A DNA stretch of 20,768 nt from CAZZCU01 sp964652825 (GCA_964652825.1 CAZZCU010000034.1:1-20768), one strand, 5' to 3'; shown: positions 1-7,430, counted from the first letter of the stretch. The notes: a model not told the origin generated them from the sequence alone. Numbers and translations are program-made.

Positions 1-178
1 TTTGATCGCCAAGGAAGTACGTGCCGTCGGGGGTAGAGGAGGTGATCGATACAATAGTCGGTGCAATGTCGATTGCAGAATTTGCTCCTTGGGAACGACG
101 ACTAACAGGCTTACTGGCCGTGTCGCAGCCGGCAATAAAGCAGAGTGCGGCCGCTAAAGTTATTAGCGGATTTTGCAT
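1..178 (-). CDS. Lipoprotein, N-terminal part (cut by window edge)
   Basis: Reading the minus strand from an ATG at 178 gives 59 codons open to the window edge. The first 18 residues are a lipoprotein signal peptide: a short N-region, a hydrophobic stretch, and a lipobox ending FIAGC with the lipidated Cys at residue 18. An Asp follows the Cys, which in E. coli would favour inner-membrane retention, though that rule may not hold here. A GAGG Shine-Dalgarno lies about 9 bases before the ATG. After a polar linker the sequence enters a motif of the type TSSTPDGTYFLGD. Similar stretches open beta-sandwich repeats in many secreted bacterial proteins, so an extracytoplasmic repeat protein is likely. 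The rest is outside the window. It lies 115 bp downstream of the copper ATPase on the same strand, but a functional link is not shown. Confidence 0.72.
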   Translation of the reverse strand, partial: MQNPLITLAAALCFIAGCDTASKPVSRRSQGANSAIDIAPTIVSITSSTPDGTYFLGDQ

Positions 179-293
179 ACTCAAATCCTCAACTCAACCA
201 ACGGTTAATTGACATGTTTAGAACATACGAACACATCGGTAGGGGATTAGTAATCTTTAGGGCTGGGGTTTTTTATACAATAAAATTAATATA

Positions 294-2450
294 TTAGAGT
301 ACAAACTGTTTATTTGTTCTTGGCCCCCAGTTTCTAAGACGCAAGGCATTCCCAATGACGGAGACGGAGCTAAAGCTCATCGCGGCGCTCGCAATCATGG
401 GATTTAACAGCAAAGCAAAGACTGGATAAAGAACCCCTGCGGCTACTGGAACCCCAAGAGCATTATAGGCAAATGCAAAGAATAGATTTTGGTGAATATT
501 TTTTAACGTTGCATGACTGAGTTTCTTGGCGCGGACAATGCCGCGCAGATCGCCTTTGATCAGAGTGATGCTCGCCGTTTGCATAGCGACGTCAGCACCG
601 GAGCCCATGGCGATGCCGACGTCAGCTTCCGCTAAAGCCGGTGCGTCATTCACCCCATCGCCAGCCATGGCTACTTTTCTGCCGTCATTCTTGAGTTGAC
701 GAATGATCGCCAATTTTTGCTCGGGCATAACTTCTGCAAAAACGTCATCAATCCCAAGTTTGTTGGCGACAGCTCTGGCTGTACCCTCGTGATCTCCAGT
801 GAGCATGACCAGCCGCAAGCCTGCTGCTTTCAAGGATTGAATTGCTTCCGGTGTTTCTTTTTTGATGGGATCAGCCACGGATAACAATCCTGCCGGCTGA
901 CGATCAATGGCTAAATAAAGAATCGTTTGTCCTTGTTCTCTGGTTTTGTCACTCAGTTGGTCAAATTCCCCAAAATTCAAGCCGATGGATTCCATTAATT
1001 TGCGGTTGCCGAGCGCTGTCTCGCGGCCCGCGATTTTGCCGACAATACCCTGGCCCGTGATGGATTCAAAACTTTCAACACTGAGATTTGGCGAAATATT
1101 TTTTTCTTTTGCACCTAATAACACGGCCGCAGCCAGCGGATGTTCACTGCCCTTTTCGAGCGTGGCGGCAATTTGTAAAACCTCATACTCGTTCGATGAT
1201 CCTGCAATCTGCACATGAACAAGTTTTGGCTTGCCTTCGGTGAGAGTACCGGTTTTATCAAAGACGAGCGTATCTATCTTCGCCAAAGTTTCGAGAGCCT
1301 GAGCATTCTTGATCAGTATTCCCATAAGTGCGCCGCGACCAGTCGCAACCATGATAGAAATTGGTGTCGCCAGGCCGAGGGCGCATGGACAGGCAATAAT
1401 CAATACAGCAACCGCATTTGCGAGAGCATACGCATAGGACGGCTCAGGCCCGAAGATGGTCCAGATAATAGCAGTGATAATGGCAATGATAATGACGACT
1501 GGTACGAAGTAAGCCGAGACCTGGTCTGCCAATCTTTGAATAGGGGCCTTGCTGCGTTGAGCTTCGTTGACCATGTTAACAATCTGGGAAAGAAGCGTGT
1601 CTTTGCCGACTTTCCGTGCTTCCATGATGAAGCTGCCATTTATATTGGTCGTGCCGGCGCTAACCTGGTTCCCTTGGGATTTTTCGACAGGGATTGACTC
1701 TCCTGATAACATCGATTCATCAATGGCGCTTTGTCCGGATATCACGACCCCATCCACCGGTACGTGTTCTCCCGGTCTGACGCGTAGATGATTGCCGGGC
1801 ATGACTGCTTCCAGGCTGACATCGGTTTCATTGCCATCCGGGTGGACCATCCGCGCGGTGTTAGGCGCAAGTTTAAGTAACGATTTTATCGCGGCGCTGG
1901 TTTGGCCTCGCGCTTTCAGCTCCAGAATTTGGCCGAAGAGAACTAAGGTTACGATAACCGCGGCAGCTTCAAAGTAAACGCCAATCCTGTCTTCATGTTC
2001 TCGAAAATCGGCGGGGAAGATATCCGGGAAAAGTGTCGCGACTACACTAAAAGCAAAAGCCGCACCCGTTCCGATTGCAATGAGCGTAAACATATTCAGA
2101 TTTTTTGTTTTTATGGAAAACCAACCGCGATGAAAGAACGGGTGTCCGGCCCATAATACCACTGGTGCGGACAGCAGCATCTGCACCCAATTCATGACAT
2201 GGCCTGGTAATAGGTCGTGAAATGGATTGCCGGGAATCATGTCACCCATTGCCAGAATCAAAAGTGGAACCGTGAAAATAACGCTGAACTTAAAGCGTTT
2301 GCTGAAATCAATCAGCTCGGGATTTGGTGCATCATCAGCAGATGAAATATCCAGAGCTTCTAGAGCCATGCCACAAATCGGGCATGCGCCGGGGCCAGCT
2401 TGCTTTACGTTCGGGTGCATGGGGCAGGTGTAGATGTGTGAGTGTTTCAT
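294..2450 (-). CDS. copA: Copper-exporting P1B-type ATPase (CopA type)
   Basis: This 718-residue protein pumps Cu(+) (possibly Ag(+)) out of the cytoplasm using ATP. The N-terminus (residues 7-30) is a Cys/His heavy-metal-binding motif of the YTCPMHP...CPICGM kind, and no CxxC HMA domain is present. Eight membrane helices are expected. Visible motifs are the actuator SGES (249-252), the transmembrane metal site CPC (354-356), the phosphorylation site DKTGT (Asp398), the HP dipeptide of the N-domain (437-438), GDGVND (597-602), and the subclass markers YN (662-663) and MSFSS (691-695), which fit the Cu(+) group P1B-1. The start ATG has no strong Shine-Dalgarno. The gene begins 30 bp after the ribbon-helix-helix gene, so read-through from that promoter is possible. 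I saw no clear CueR-type operator. An AT-rich palindrome covers the stop codon, but there is no convincing terminator. Confidence 0.95.
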   Translation of the reverse strand: MKHSHIYTCPMHPNVKQAGPGACPICGMALEALDISSADDAPNPELIDFSKRFKFSVIFTVPLLILAMGDMIPGNPFHDLLPGHVMNWVQMLLSAPVVLWAGHPFFHRGWFSIKTKNLNMFTLIAIGTGAAFAFSVVATLFPDIFPADFREHEDRIGVYFEAAAVIVTLVLFGQILELKARGQTSAAIKSLLKLAPNTARMVHPDGNETDVSLEAVMPGNHLRVRPGEHVPVDGVVISGQSAIDESMLSGESIPVEKSQGNQVSAGTTNINGSFIMEARKVGKDTLLSQIVNMVNEAQRSKAPIQRLADQVSAYFVPVVIIIAIITAIIWTIFGPEPSYAYALANAVAVLIIACPCALGLATPISIMVATGRGALMGILIKNAQALETLAKIDTLVFDKTGTLTEGKPKLVHVQIAGSSNEYEVLQIAATLEKGSEHPLAAAVLLGAKEKNISPNLSVESFESITGQGIVGKIAGRETALGNRKLMESIGLNFGEFDQLSDKTREQGQTILYLAIDRQPAGLLSVADPIKKETPEAIQSLKAAGLRLVMLTGDHEGTARAVANKLGIDDVFAEVMPEQKLAIIRQLKNDGRKVAMAGDGVNDAPALAEADVGIAMGSGADVAMQTASITLIKGDLRGIVRAKKLSHATLKNIHQNLFFAFAYNALGVPVAAGVLYPVFALLLNPMIASAAMSFSSVSVIGNALRLRNWGPRTNKQFVL

Positions 2451-2480
2451 GATCTAATACAAGTCAAAGCCGATCTGACG

Positions 2481-2771
2481 TTACTCATTGAGCCAAGCTT
2501 CCATCAGTTTTTTTATCATTGTTTGATAGGGAAGTCCTGCTTGTTGCGCTTTAAAACGAAAGGCGGCCAGGAGAGGTTCGGGTATTTTGATGCTGATTAA
2601 CTTGCTTGGTAGTTGAGCGCGTGGATCGGTCAGGCGTTGAAAGTCATCAAGGAATTTGAGAATAGGTCTTACGTCTTCCAGGTCGCGAAGATTATCGTCA
2701 GCAGACTGAGCTTTCTGCAGGGCTTTACGGATTGGCTTTGCAGTTTTCTTTAGCGTTTTAGCTTTTGTCAT
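2481..2771 (-). CDS. Ribbon-helix-helix (CopG-like) antitoxin candidate
   Basis: This is a 96-residue protein with a very basic N-terminal 20 residues, a helical middle and a C-terminal ribbon-helix-helix domain (about residues 58-96). A beta strand of the form LISIKIPEPLL is followed by two helices ending in MIKKLMEAWL. RHH proteins bind DNA as dimers and usually act as antitoxin-repressors. Its ATG overlaps the last 14 bp of the upstream nucleotidyltransferase gene and has a GGAGG ribosome site 9 bases before it, inside that gene. The two are therefore translationally coupled. Toxin-first order is less common in type II modules but known. The domain at the C-terminus rather than the N-terminus resembles BrnA-type antitoxins. 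It probably binds the palindrome at 3260-3275. The antitoxin role is inferred from pairing. Confidence 0.78.
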   Translation of the reverse strand: MTKAKTLKKTAKPIRKALQKAQSADDNLRDLEDVRPILKFLDDFQRLTDPRAQLPSKLISIKIPEPLLAAFRFKAQQAGLPYQTMIKKLMEAWLNE

Positions 2772-3231
2772 TGCGAATCGCCTCCAGCATCTTCACGTCC
2801 TCCAAGTCTTGTGGTCGTGCGCTGCGTTGCTTCATGGCGATCAAGTCATCAAGCGAAATAACAGGTATTTTCTCCAATCCGGCTTTTTTGAATATTGAGC
2901 GCATGTTGCGCAAGTCGTCGGTAATAATGATGTCGATAACTTCAATTGGATTGGTTGGATGATAAAACGACCAGGCAACCAGGTTGCGGCGTGTGATGTA
3001 TTCTTCTCTAAATTTAAATACTTCGGCTGCGGAAACCGGCAATTTGGGTTTAAAGCCGAGTTGTAAAAGAGCGTGTTCGCAGGCCACAAACTGCGCCTCC
3101 ACGTGCTCAATGACCAAATCCAGATCGATCGTGCCGCGTACCGCGCCGTGTAAGGCAACGGCATAGCCACCAACAATGGAGCAGTTAACTCCAGCCTTTT
3201 GCAAAGTCGATATAATAGTGGGAATGTCCAC
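2758..3231 (-). CDS. Small nucleotidyltransferase, toxin candidate (AbiEii/DUF6036-like)
   Basis: The 157-residue protein has the signature of the polymerase-beta nucleotidyltransferase superfamily: a GG pair (21-22) followed by D-x-D (Asp36, Asp38) in the context RGTIDLDLVIE. Near the C-terminus a LDDLIAMK...RPQDLEDVKML segment matches the helix seen in AbiEii and DUF6036-like proteins. Members of this superfamily act as toxins that add nucleotides to tRNA or other targets, but some have no toxin role. I chose the GTG at 3231: it has GGAG 9 bases upstream and lies 20 bases below the predicted transcription start. A longer reading from TTG at 3282 would run through the promoter and its palindrome. 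The gene overlaps the downstream RHH gene by 14 bp. Confidence 0.8.
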   Translation of the reverse strand: MDIPTIISTLQKAGVNCSIVGGYAVALHGAVRGTIDLDLVIEHVEAQFVACEHALLQLGFKPKLPVSAAEVFKFREEYITRRNLVAWSFYHPTNPIEVIDIIITDDLRNMRSIFKKAGLEKIPVISLDDLIAMKQRSARPQDLEDVKMLEAIRNDKS

Positions 3232-3248
3232 GACTTGATTCTCCAGCT

Positions 3249-3277
3249 TTGTCTTTAAGTATATACCAGTATATATC
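3249..3277 (+). promoter_or_regulatory. Possible promoter of the exported protein at 3356
   Basis: TTGTCT (3249-3254), a 17-bp spacer and TATATC (3272-3277) form a moderate sigma-70-like promoter facing right. It shares the dyad at 3260-3275 with the divergent module promoter. The region is very AT-rich, so chance matches to -10 boxes are easy and this call is tentative. Confidence 0.35.
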
Positions 3278-3286
3278 AACAATCAA
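3258..3286 (-). promoter_or_regulatory. Promoter of the nucleotidyltransferase/RHH module
   Basis: On the minus strand TTGATT (3286-3281) is followed after exactly 17 bp by TATACT (3263-3258), a good sigma-70-type match. Transcription would begin near 3251, giving a leader of about 20 bases with GGAG before the GTG at 3231. The -10 box and spacer contain the perfect dyad at 3260-3275. This also rules against the upstream TTG at 3282 as the start codon. Confidence 0.62.
3260..3275. promoter_or_regulatory. Perfect 7-2-7 palindrome, probable operator
   Basis: The arms are TATATAC and GTATATA with a CA spacer. The palindrome covers most of the -10 box of the minus-strand promoter and the spacer and -10 region of a possible plus-strand promoter (TTGTCT at 3249-3254, 17 bp, TATATC at 3272-3277). 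A dimeric repressor bound here would block both. The RHH protein of the module is the obvious candidate. Confidence 0.6.
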
Positions 3287-3355
3287 TATAGGTTTATGGT
3301 ATTCTCCATAACATACATATTTACCGAGATTTGCAGGATGGTTCGCCAAAGATAC

Positions 3356-4285
3356 ATGCGCCGTTTTTTGATTATCTGGATCAGTACGTTCTTTTCACTA
3401 TCAGTAGCGGCAGATAGTTATGCTCCGATCAATGAGTGCGGGTTTTTAGCCGGGGGCTTGCCCGGTGAGGCAACGACTAGGTTTGAGTCCTGGTCTTGGG
3501 GCCAAAAGACTATCATCATCAAGCCGGAGCAACTTCTGCCAGCCAAGTATCTGAAAGATTTGCAGGCGGAGTTTGGCGAGATCAATCTCGTGCAAAAACT
3601 GGCGAAAGATCGTCACATCTTTACCATCAAAGCCGGCAAGGAAGAAGTCGCGCATTTTGAGTTCCACAAAACGGATCTCAATGCCAAAGCGTTAGTGGTT
3701 GAGGAGCTGGTCCTCGCCAACCCTTTATCAGATGGCAAGCATGGGGAGCTTAATCTTGATCAGTATAAAGCCGGCTTGCCACCAGAGATTTTTCGCTATG
3801 CGCGTGATCATGTTAAGGCATTGGCTAAAGCCGGCGGCTTCACCCATCTTTATGCTCTCGGGCAACAAAATTTTATTGTTTTATCTTTGTACCGGCGCAC
3901 GGTTGGTATGGAGCCGATCGGTGATCGGCGTTTTATTGATCACGTTGATAAACTCTATCGTTATGCTCGCAAAGAAATGCCGGAAGCGTATCGACCGCAA
4001 AACGTCCAGGAGTTTTCAGAAATTTTGGGTTCTTATATGTATATTCGGCGACTCAGTGCCCGCAATCGTGAACTATGGGACAACTATGTCGCGAAAGGGG
4101 AGATTGATCCCAGTATCGAGGTTTTGAAAAATGCCGATGGCGAGTTCATGGGGATGGTTTTTGAAAAAGGCCTGCCGACGCAGAAAGTATTTTTCGCTTC
4201 ACCCGCTGCTCTTGGGCCAGTAGAGCCTTTGAAGTGGCATGATGCCGTCAATAAGAGTTGGGCCGTTATAGGTACTACGCTGTAG
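3356..4285 (+). CDS. Exported protein of unknown function
   Basis: The reading frame is open from 3296, but the best start is the ATG at 3356. It gives a 309-residue protein opening with a Sec signal peptide: MRR, a hydrophobic core (FLIIWISTFFSL), and a likely cleavage after SVAA. An ATG at 3338 is the alternative; neither has a strong ribosome site. I do not recognise a family. The middle, from about IFRYARDHVKALAKAGG to LYRRTVGMEP, resembles the last helix-strand-helix part of a GNAT acetyltransferase, where an aromatic residue precedes a xGM/xGF turn. That would be unusual in an exported protein and the likeness is weak. It is divergent from the nucleotidyltransferase/RHH module, shares its promoter region, and ends 12 bp from the converging GST gene. 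Confidence 0.7.
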   Translation: MRRFLIIWISTFFSLSVAADSYAPINECGFLAGGLPGEATTRFESWSWGQKTIIIKPEQLLPAKYLKDLQAEFGEINLVQKLAKDRHIFTIKAGKEEVAHFEFHKTDLNAKALVVEELVLANPLSDGKHGELNLDQYKAGLPPEIFRYARDHVKALAKAGGFTHLYALGQQNFIVLSLYRRTVGMEPIGDRRFIDHVDKLYRYARKEMPEAYRPQNVQEFSEILGSYMYIRRLSARNRELWDNYVAKGEIDPSIEVLKNADGEFMGMVFEKGLPTQKVFFASPAALGPVEPLKWHDAVNKSWAVIGTTL

Positions 4286-4297
4286 AATTTTTATTCC

Positions 4298-4924
4298 CTA
4301 AAGATCGTTAAACTTACGAACCGTTTCCCACGCCGGACGCTTGAACATCGTTTCGGCCCACTGGTGAATGCCTGGGTAATTTTCCAGATTGATCTCAGCA
4401 CGTTTGGCAATACCGATATGTGGCAGCAACGCCAAATCTGCGAGTGTTGGTTGATGGCCGACAAGGTAGTGACGATGTTGCAGATAGTGATCGAGAATCG
4501 GCAGGGTTTTCAGCAGAGCGTTTTCCGCAAAACGGATGCGGGCCGGATCCGGCGTTTGTTTTAAGCGCGGCAGAAAGTAGCGATGCCAGGTGAGGATGCC
4601 GATGAAGTCGCCGATATGCTGCGTTACATAATCGGTCCATTGATCGATGCGCGCTCTGGTTTCGAGGTTGGCGGGATACCAGTCATGCATCTCCCAACGT
4701 TGGGCGAGATAACGCAAAATAGCATTGGACTCGCTCAAGCAAAAACCATCGAGTTCAATAAACGGCACTTTCTGCAGTGGATTCTTATCGCGCAGCGGCG
4801 GCAGGCTTTGCGCATGTTTGAACAAATCAACGGCTTGCATCTGGTATGGGCGCAGGCTTTCTTCGAGAAAAGCATGCACTTTCATGCAAGGGCCCGAGCC
4901 TTTCATATGATAAAACTGCAGCAT
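4298..4924 (-). CDS. Glutathione S-transferase family protein
   Basis: The 208-residue length is typical of cytosolic GSTs. The N-terminal thioredoxin-like domain (about 1-80) has the glutathione site: a SGPC segment (10-13) at the start of helix 1, where Ser or Cys can activate the thiol, the cis-proline VP (53-54), and the SES stretch (64-66) that binds the gamma-glutamyl group. The C-terminal helical domain (about 90-205) has the N-capping box region LADLALLPHI. Overall it looks theta/beta-like. It probably conjugates or reduces electrophiles; the substrate is unknown. The ATG has GGGAG about 9 bases upstream. The 3' end faces the exported-protein gene with a 12-bp gap and no terminator hairpin. 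A strong dyad lies 22 bp upstream of the start. Confidence 0.9.
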   Translation of the reverse strand: MLQFYHMKGSGPCMKVHAFLEESLRPYQMQAVDLFKHAQSLPPLRDKNPLQKVPFIELDGFCLSESNAILRYLAQRWEMHDWYPANLETRARIDQWTDYVTQHIGDFIGILTWHRYFLPRLKQTPDPARIRFAENALLKTLPILDHYLQHRHYLVGHQPTLADLALLPHIGIAKRAEINLENYPGIHQWAETMFKRPAWETVRKFNDL

Positions 4925-4945
4925 GTGGATTTGCTCCCTACAAAG

Positions 4946-4966
4946 TCTGTCAAAGGGTTTGACAGA
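4946..4966. promoter_or_regulatory. Perfect 9-3-9 palindrome between divergent genes
   Basis: The arms TCTGTCAAA and TTTGACAGA flank a GGG spacer. Each arm contains a consensus -35 hexamer TTGACA, one for each direction (4959-4964 plus, 4953-4948 minus). No good -10 box sits at the standard distance on either side, so an operator is a safer reading than a pair of promoters. It lies between the GST gene (minus) and the lipoprotein gene (plus). Confidence 0.5.
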
Positions 4967-5103
4967 AACGACCTAATCCTGTGAGACTATGGTTAGTTAC
5001 TGAAAAAAAGCAAATAGAATCGCTCTACTAGACGTCTTGCCGGAAGTAAGGTTCTGGCATGAAACTTGAACTTTCCGGTCGAACGGATTTGATTGGAGAC
5101 ATT

Positions 5104-6738
5104 ATGAATCGCAAGGCCTTGGGCGTCGTAGGTTTCATCGCAGTATTATTGACCGTGGCGGGGTGTATTCCCAAACCCTTTAAAAACTCGGGCGGTCGCG
5201 GCGCTGCTAATTCCATTCTTGCTGACATCGGCGGATTGTCACCTGAGGATCGCAAGCTTCCCAATATCGCTTATGCTCTGGTTTGTGATGATGGTGATAA
5301 TCAGCCTTTTCGAGTGCCGTCATCGGCAACAACTGATACCGAAGTAACTTTTCCTGGCGAGCGTTTGAAAGATGGCGATGTTTGTGCCATGGAGATCACC
5401 GCCGACGTACCGCAAAACGACGGCTTTAACTACCGCTGGTATTCGAGTCCGCAGCAGCCCGGTCTTTATTATAGTTCCAACAAAGATAAAATCGTCAATC
5501 GTGCTTTGAATCTCAAGCTCTATAAATTGTATGGACGCGAGGGTGGCGATATTTTCCTGGCTCAAGTTACCGCGGCGTTTGAAGTCCCGGCTGGCGAAAC
5601 TCTGCCGGAAAATAACGATATGCTGGCGAACATCGAATGCGGCGTCGATGAGAATTTCGTTTCCGGCGCGCCGGCAATTGTTGTCAGTCAGGCCACGCAG
5701 CGTTTGTTTACGTTCCGTTTGTCAGCCGCCAAAATGAAGAGCGCGACGTGCGGCAAGATGGTTGTGCGCAAGAAAGGCAATACCGGTTACGAGACTATTT
5801 ATGAAGGTACCTTGACCGGAATGTTGTTTACCGATCCTCAGACGATGACAACGCTGAATTTTGGGCCCTTTACTCTCAAAAAATCGGCACCCATAGACGT
5901 GCAAGTGCAGACGGTCGGTGCGGTTGAGTGTTCGGTGTTTACGATTCAAACCCGGGTATGTTCGCAGATCAAATTACCGCGCGCGGAGAATTTTTGGCTG
6001 GCGGTTGTCAGTTATGTCAGAGCCGATAACAGCACCGGCGAGGTTCTCGTGTCGGGACCCGCGGGCTTGAATCTGGATAATACCGGCACTGACAAATCGC
6101 TGGATGCCATCAAAGCTGCGGCTTCTGGTGCCGGTGGTGGCTTCTCGTTCTTCGATCCGAACCGCAAAGCCGGAATTCTGGCGGCGGAATTCAACGGTGC
6201 GTTATTTGCCAATACCGCGTTGCAATCACAAAGTCCGACGATGTTGGGCGTGAATAATGTAACCTTCACGGCATTCAAGGAAGTGTATCTTCATGGCTTC
6301 AAGGAAGTGTCGGCATCAGAATTGAACAAACATGCTTCGGCCATTTGGTTTGCTCACGTGGAAGCGAGTCAAGACACCAGCAAAGCCGAGTTTATCATTA
6401 CTGGCAACAGCAAGTACTTTACTTCGAGTAGCAAGGTCGCCAATGGGAATCAGTCCTTCTTCACCTGGGATGATTTCAAAAGAGATCGTGACGATGCATC
6501 GGTGCATTACTTCCGCGCTTATGGCATCAAAGGTGGGGCGGTGGCGCCGCTGCCGTGCGGAGCAGAGCTGGGTTATTACATCAATCGCTTGAGCAATCAG
6601 AATAACGATATGTTCGCGCCATCCAATCAAAACGCGGCTTTGGAGGCGTGTGAGATCACGGCTTTCCCCAAGACGTTTGATACATGGACGCTCAAAAGCA
6701 CGCTTTATTTATGGGCGTGGCACTCGTTGATCCTGTAA
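5104..6738 (+). CDS. Large lipoprotein of unknown function
   Basis: The frame is open from 5059, but the ATG at 5104 has GGAG 6 bases upstream and directly starts a lipoprotein signal peptide, so I take that start (544 residues). The lipobox is TVAGC with Cys21; the next residue is Ile, which fits sorting to the outer membrane. The mature part is rich in Thr, Ser, Asn and short beta-like stretches and carries several spaced cysteines, suggesting disulphide-stabilised beta domains outside the cytoplasm. There is a local 8-residue duplication (FKEVYLHG/FKEVSASE). I recognise no catalytic motif or named domain. The gene is followed after 65 bp by a small barrel-like protein, and the two may form a surface module. 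It could be an adhesin-like or lineage-specific envelope protein. Confidence 0.8.
   Translation: MNRKALGVVGFIAVLLTVAGCIPKPFKNSGGRGAANSILADIGGLSPEDRKLPNIAYALVCDDGDNQPFRVPSSATTDTEVTFPGERLKDGDVCAMEITADVPQNDGFNYRWYSSPQQPGLYYSSNKDKIVNRALNLKLYKLYGREGGDIFLAQVTAAFEVPAGETLPENNDMLANIECGVDENFVSGAPAIVVSQATQRLFTFRLSAAKMKSATCGKMVVRKKGNTGYETIYEGTLTGMLFTDPQTMTTLNFGPFTLKKSAPIDVQVQTVGAVECSVFTIQTRVCSQIKLPRAENFWLAVVSYVRADNSTGEVLVSGPAGLNLDNTGTDKSLDAIKAAASGAGGGFSFFDPNRKAGILAAEFNGALFANTALQSQSPTMLGVNNVTFTAFKEVYLHGFKEVSASELNKHASAIWFAHVEASQDTSKAEFIITGNSKYFTSSSKVANGNQSFFTWDDFKRDRDDASVHYFRAYGIKGGAVAPLPCGAELGYYINRLSNQNNDMFAPSNQNAALEACEITAFPKTFDTWTLKSTLYLWAWHSLIL
6274..6310 (+). repeat. 13-bp direct repeat, period 24 bp
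   Basis: The 13-base word TTCAAGGAAGTGT occurs at 6274-6286 and again at 6298-6310, in frame within the lipoprotein gene, and encodes FKEV twice 8 residues apart. It looks like a small internal duplication. Confidence 0.6.
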
Positions 6739-6760
6739 TGACCTGACCTAATAGTTATGC

Positions 6761-6804
6761 TAGAGTTGCCCTAATGAGCTAAATCTCTTATAGGAGCAAC
6801 TCTA
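6761..6804 (+). promoter_or_regulatory. Inverted repeat masking the ribosome site of the 6804 gene
   Basis: TAGAGTTGC (6761-6769) and GCAACTCTA (6796-6804) are perfect 9-bp complements separated by 26 bases. The right arm starts on the last G of the AGGAG Shine-Dalgarno and ends on the A of the ATG. In mRNA this hairpin would cover the spacer between ribosome site and start codon. If transcription starts downstream of 6761, for example from TATGCT at 6756, the left arm is partly missing and the dyad would be a DNA site instead. Confidence 0.45.
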
Positions 6805-7430
6805 TGCGGACTCTAAAAACAGTCGTAGTGATGTTTGGTGCTTTGAGCTTGTCAATGCCGCAAGCCATGGCTTTTGTAGACGCGCAAGCTTTGATCGGCC
6901 AGCGCAACGCGACGTTTGAAACGGATAATGTCAGTGACGAAGCCACCGGCACGGAAGTGAATCTTTCGGTGCATCTTGATCCTATTCCATTGGTACCGGT
7001 AAGTTTCGGTGCCTATGTTGCCTTGCTCGATTATCAGACGGACAAGGACGGCGATATGGCGATGAAGAGCTTGAAGGGCACCGAAGGTGGCTTGGAACTC
7101 ATGGCCTGGCTGCCGATGGTGCCGGTGATCACGCCTTATGCAAAGCTGGGTTTTCCTCTGTACAGTGCGTTTAAGGGTGATATCCGTTCAGCAGATGTTG
7201 TGACCGGTGTCGAATCCGAGCTAGCGGCGGTTTACAAAACCAGTGGCTTACGTTTGGGTGTAGGCGCGATGTGGTCACCGTTGCCGTTATTGTCGGTCAT
7301 GGCGCAGGTGGATTTTGGCACACAGAAAATGAAGCTGGAAAAACTCAATGACCAGAAGGTCAGTGGTGCCGGCACCGAGTCTGATTACAAATCAACGGCC
7401 TTTTTGCTCGGCGTGCGGGTTGGCATCTAG
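6804..7430 (+). CDS. Small beta-barrel-like outer-membrane protein, unknown function
   Basis: This 208-residue protein starts with a Sec signal peptide (about 24 residues ending PQAMA, followed by FVDAQ). The mature part of roughly 184 residues alternates short hydrophobic strands with polar turns: VSFGAYVALLDY, GGLELMAWLP, ITPYAKLGFPLY, LRLGVGAMWSPLPLLSVMAQVDFG, and a last strand AFLLGVRVGI. The size and pattern fit an eight-stranded barrel of the OmpA/OmpX/OmpW type, but the final residue is Ile, not the usual aromatic. The ATG has AGGAG about 8 bases upstream, partly inside an inverted repeat. It follows the large lipoprotein by 65 bp and precedes a small charged protein. The precise role is unknown. 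Confidence 0.78.
   Translation: MRTLKTVVVMFGALSLSMPQAMAFVDAQALIGQRNATFETDNVSDEATGTEVNLSVHLDPIPLVPVSFGAYVALLDYQTDKDGDMAMKSLKGTEGGLELMAWLPMVPVITPYAKLGFPLYSAFKGDIRSADVVTGVESELAAVYKTSGLRLGVGAMWSPLPLLSVMAQVDFGTQKMKLEKLNDQKVSGAGTESDYKSTAFLLGVRVGI

Noticed and set aside
214..226. Small dyad ATGTT-TAG-AACAT between copA and the left lipoprotein
   Set aside because: Arms of 5 bp are common by chance and no promoter fits around it.
287..296. TAATATATTA palindrome at the end of copA
   Set aside because: AT-only, overlaps the stop codon, no GC stem; not a terminator.
1215..1697. Long plus-strand open frame of 160 codons
   Set aside because: It is antisense to the well-supported copper ATPase, has no family resemblance and low-complexity mixed composition typical of a shadow frame.
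3232..3282. 17-codon N-terminal extension of the nucleotidyltransferase from TTG at 3282
   Set aside because: It runs through the predicted promoter and its dyad and lies upstream of the predicted transcription start. The GTG at 3231 has a ribosome site.
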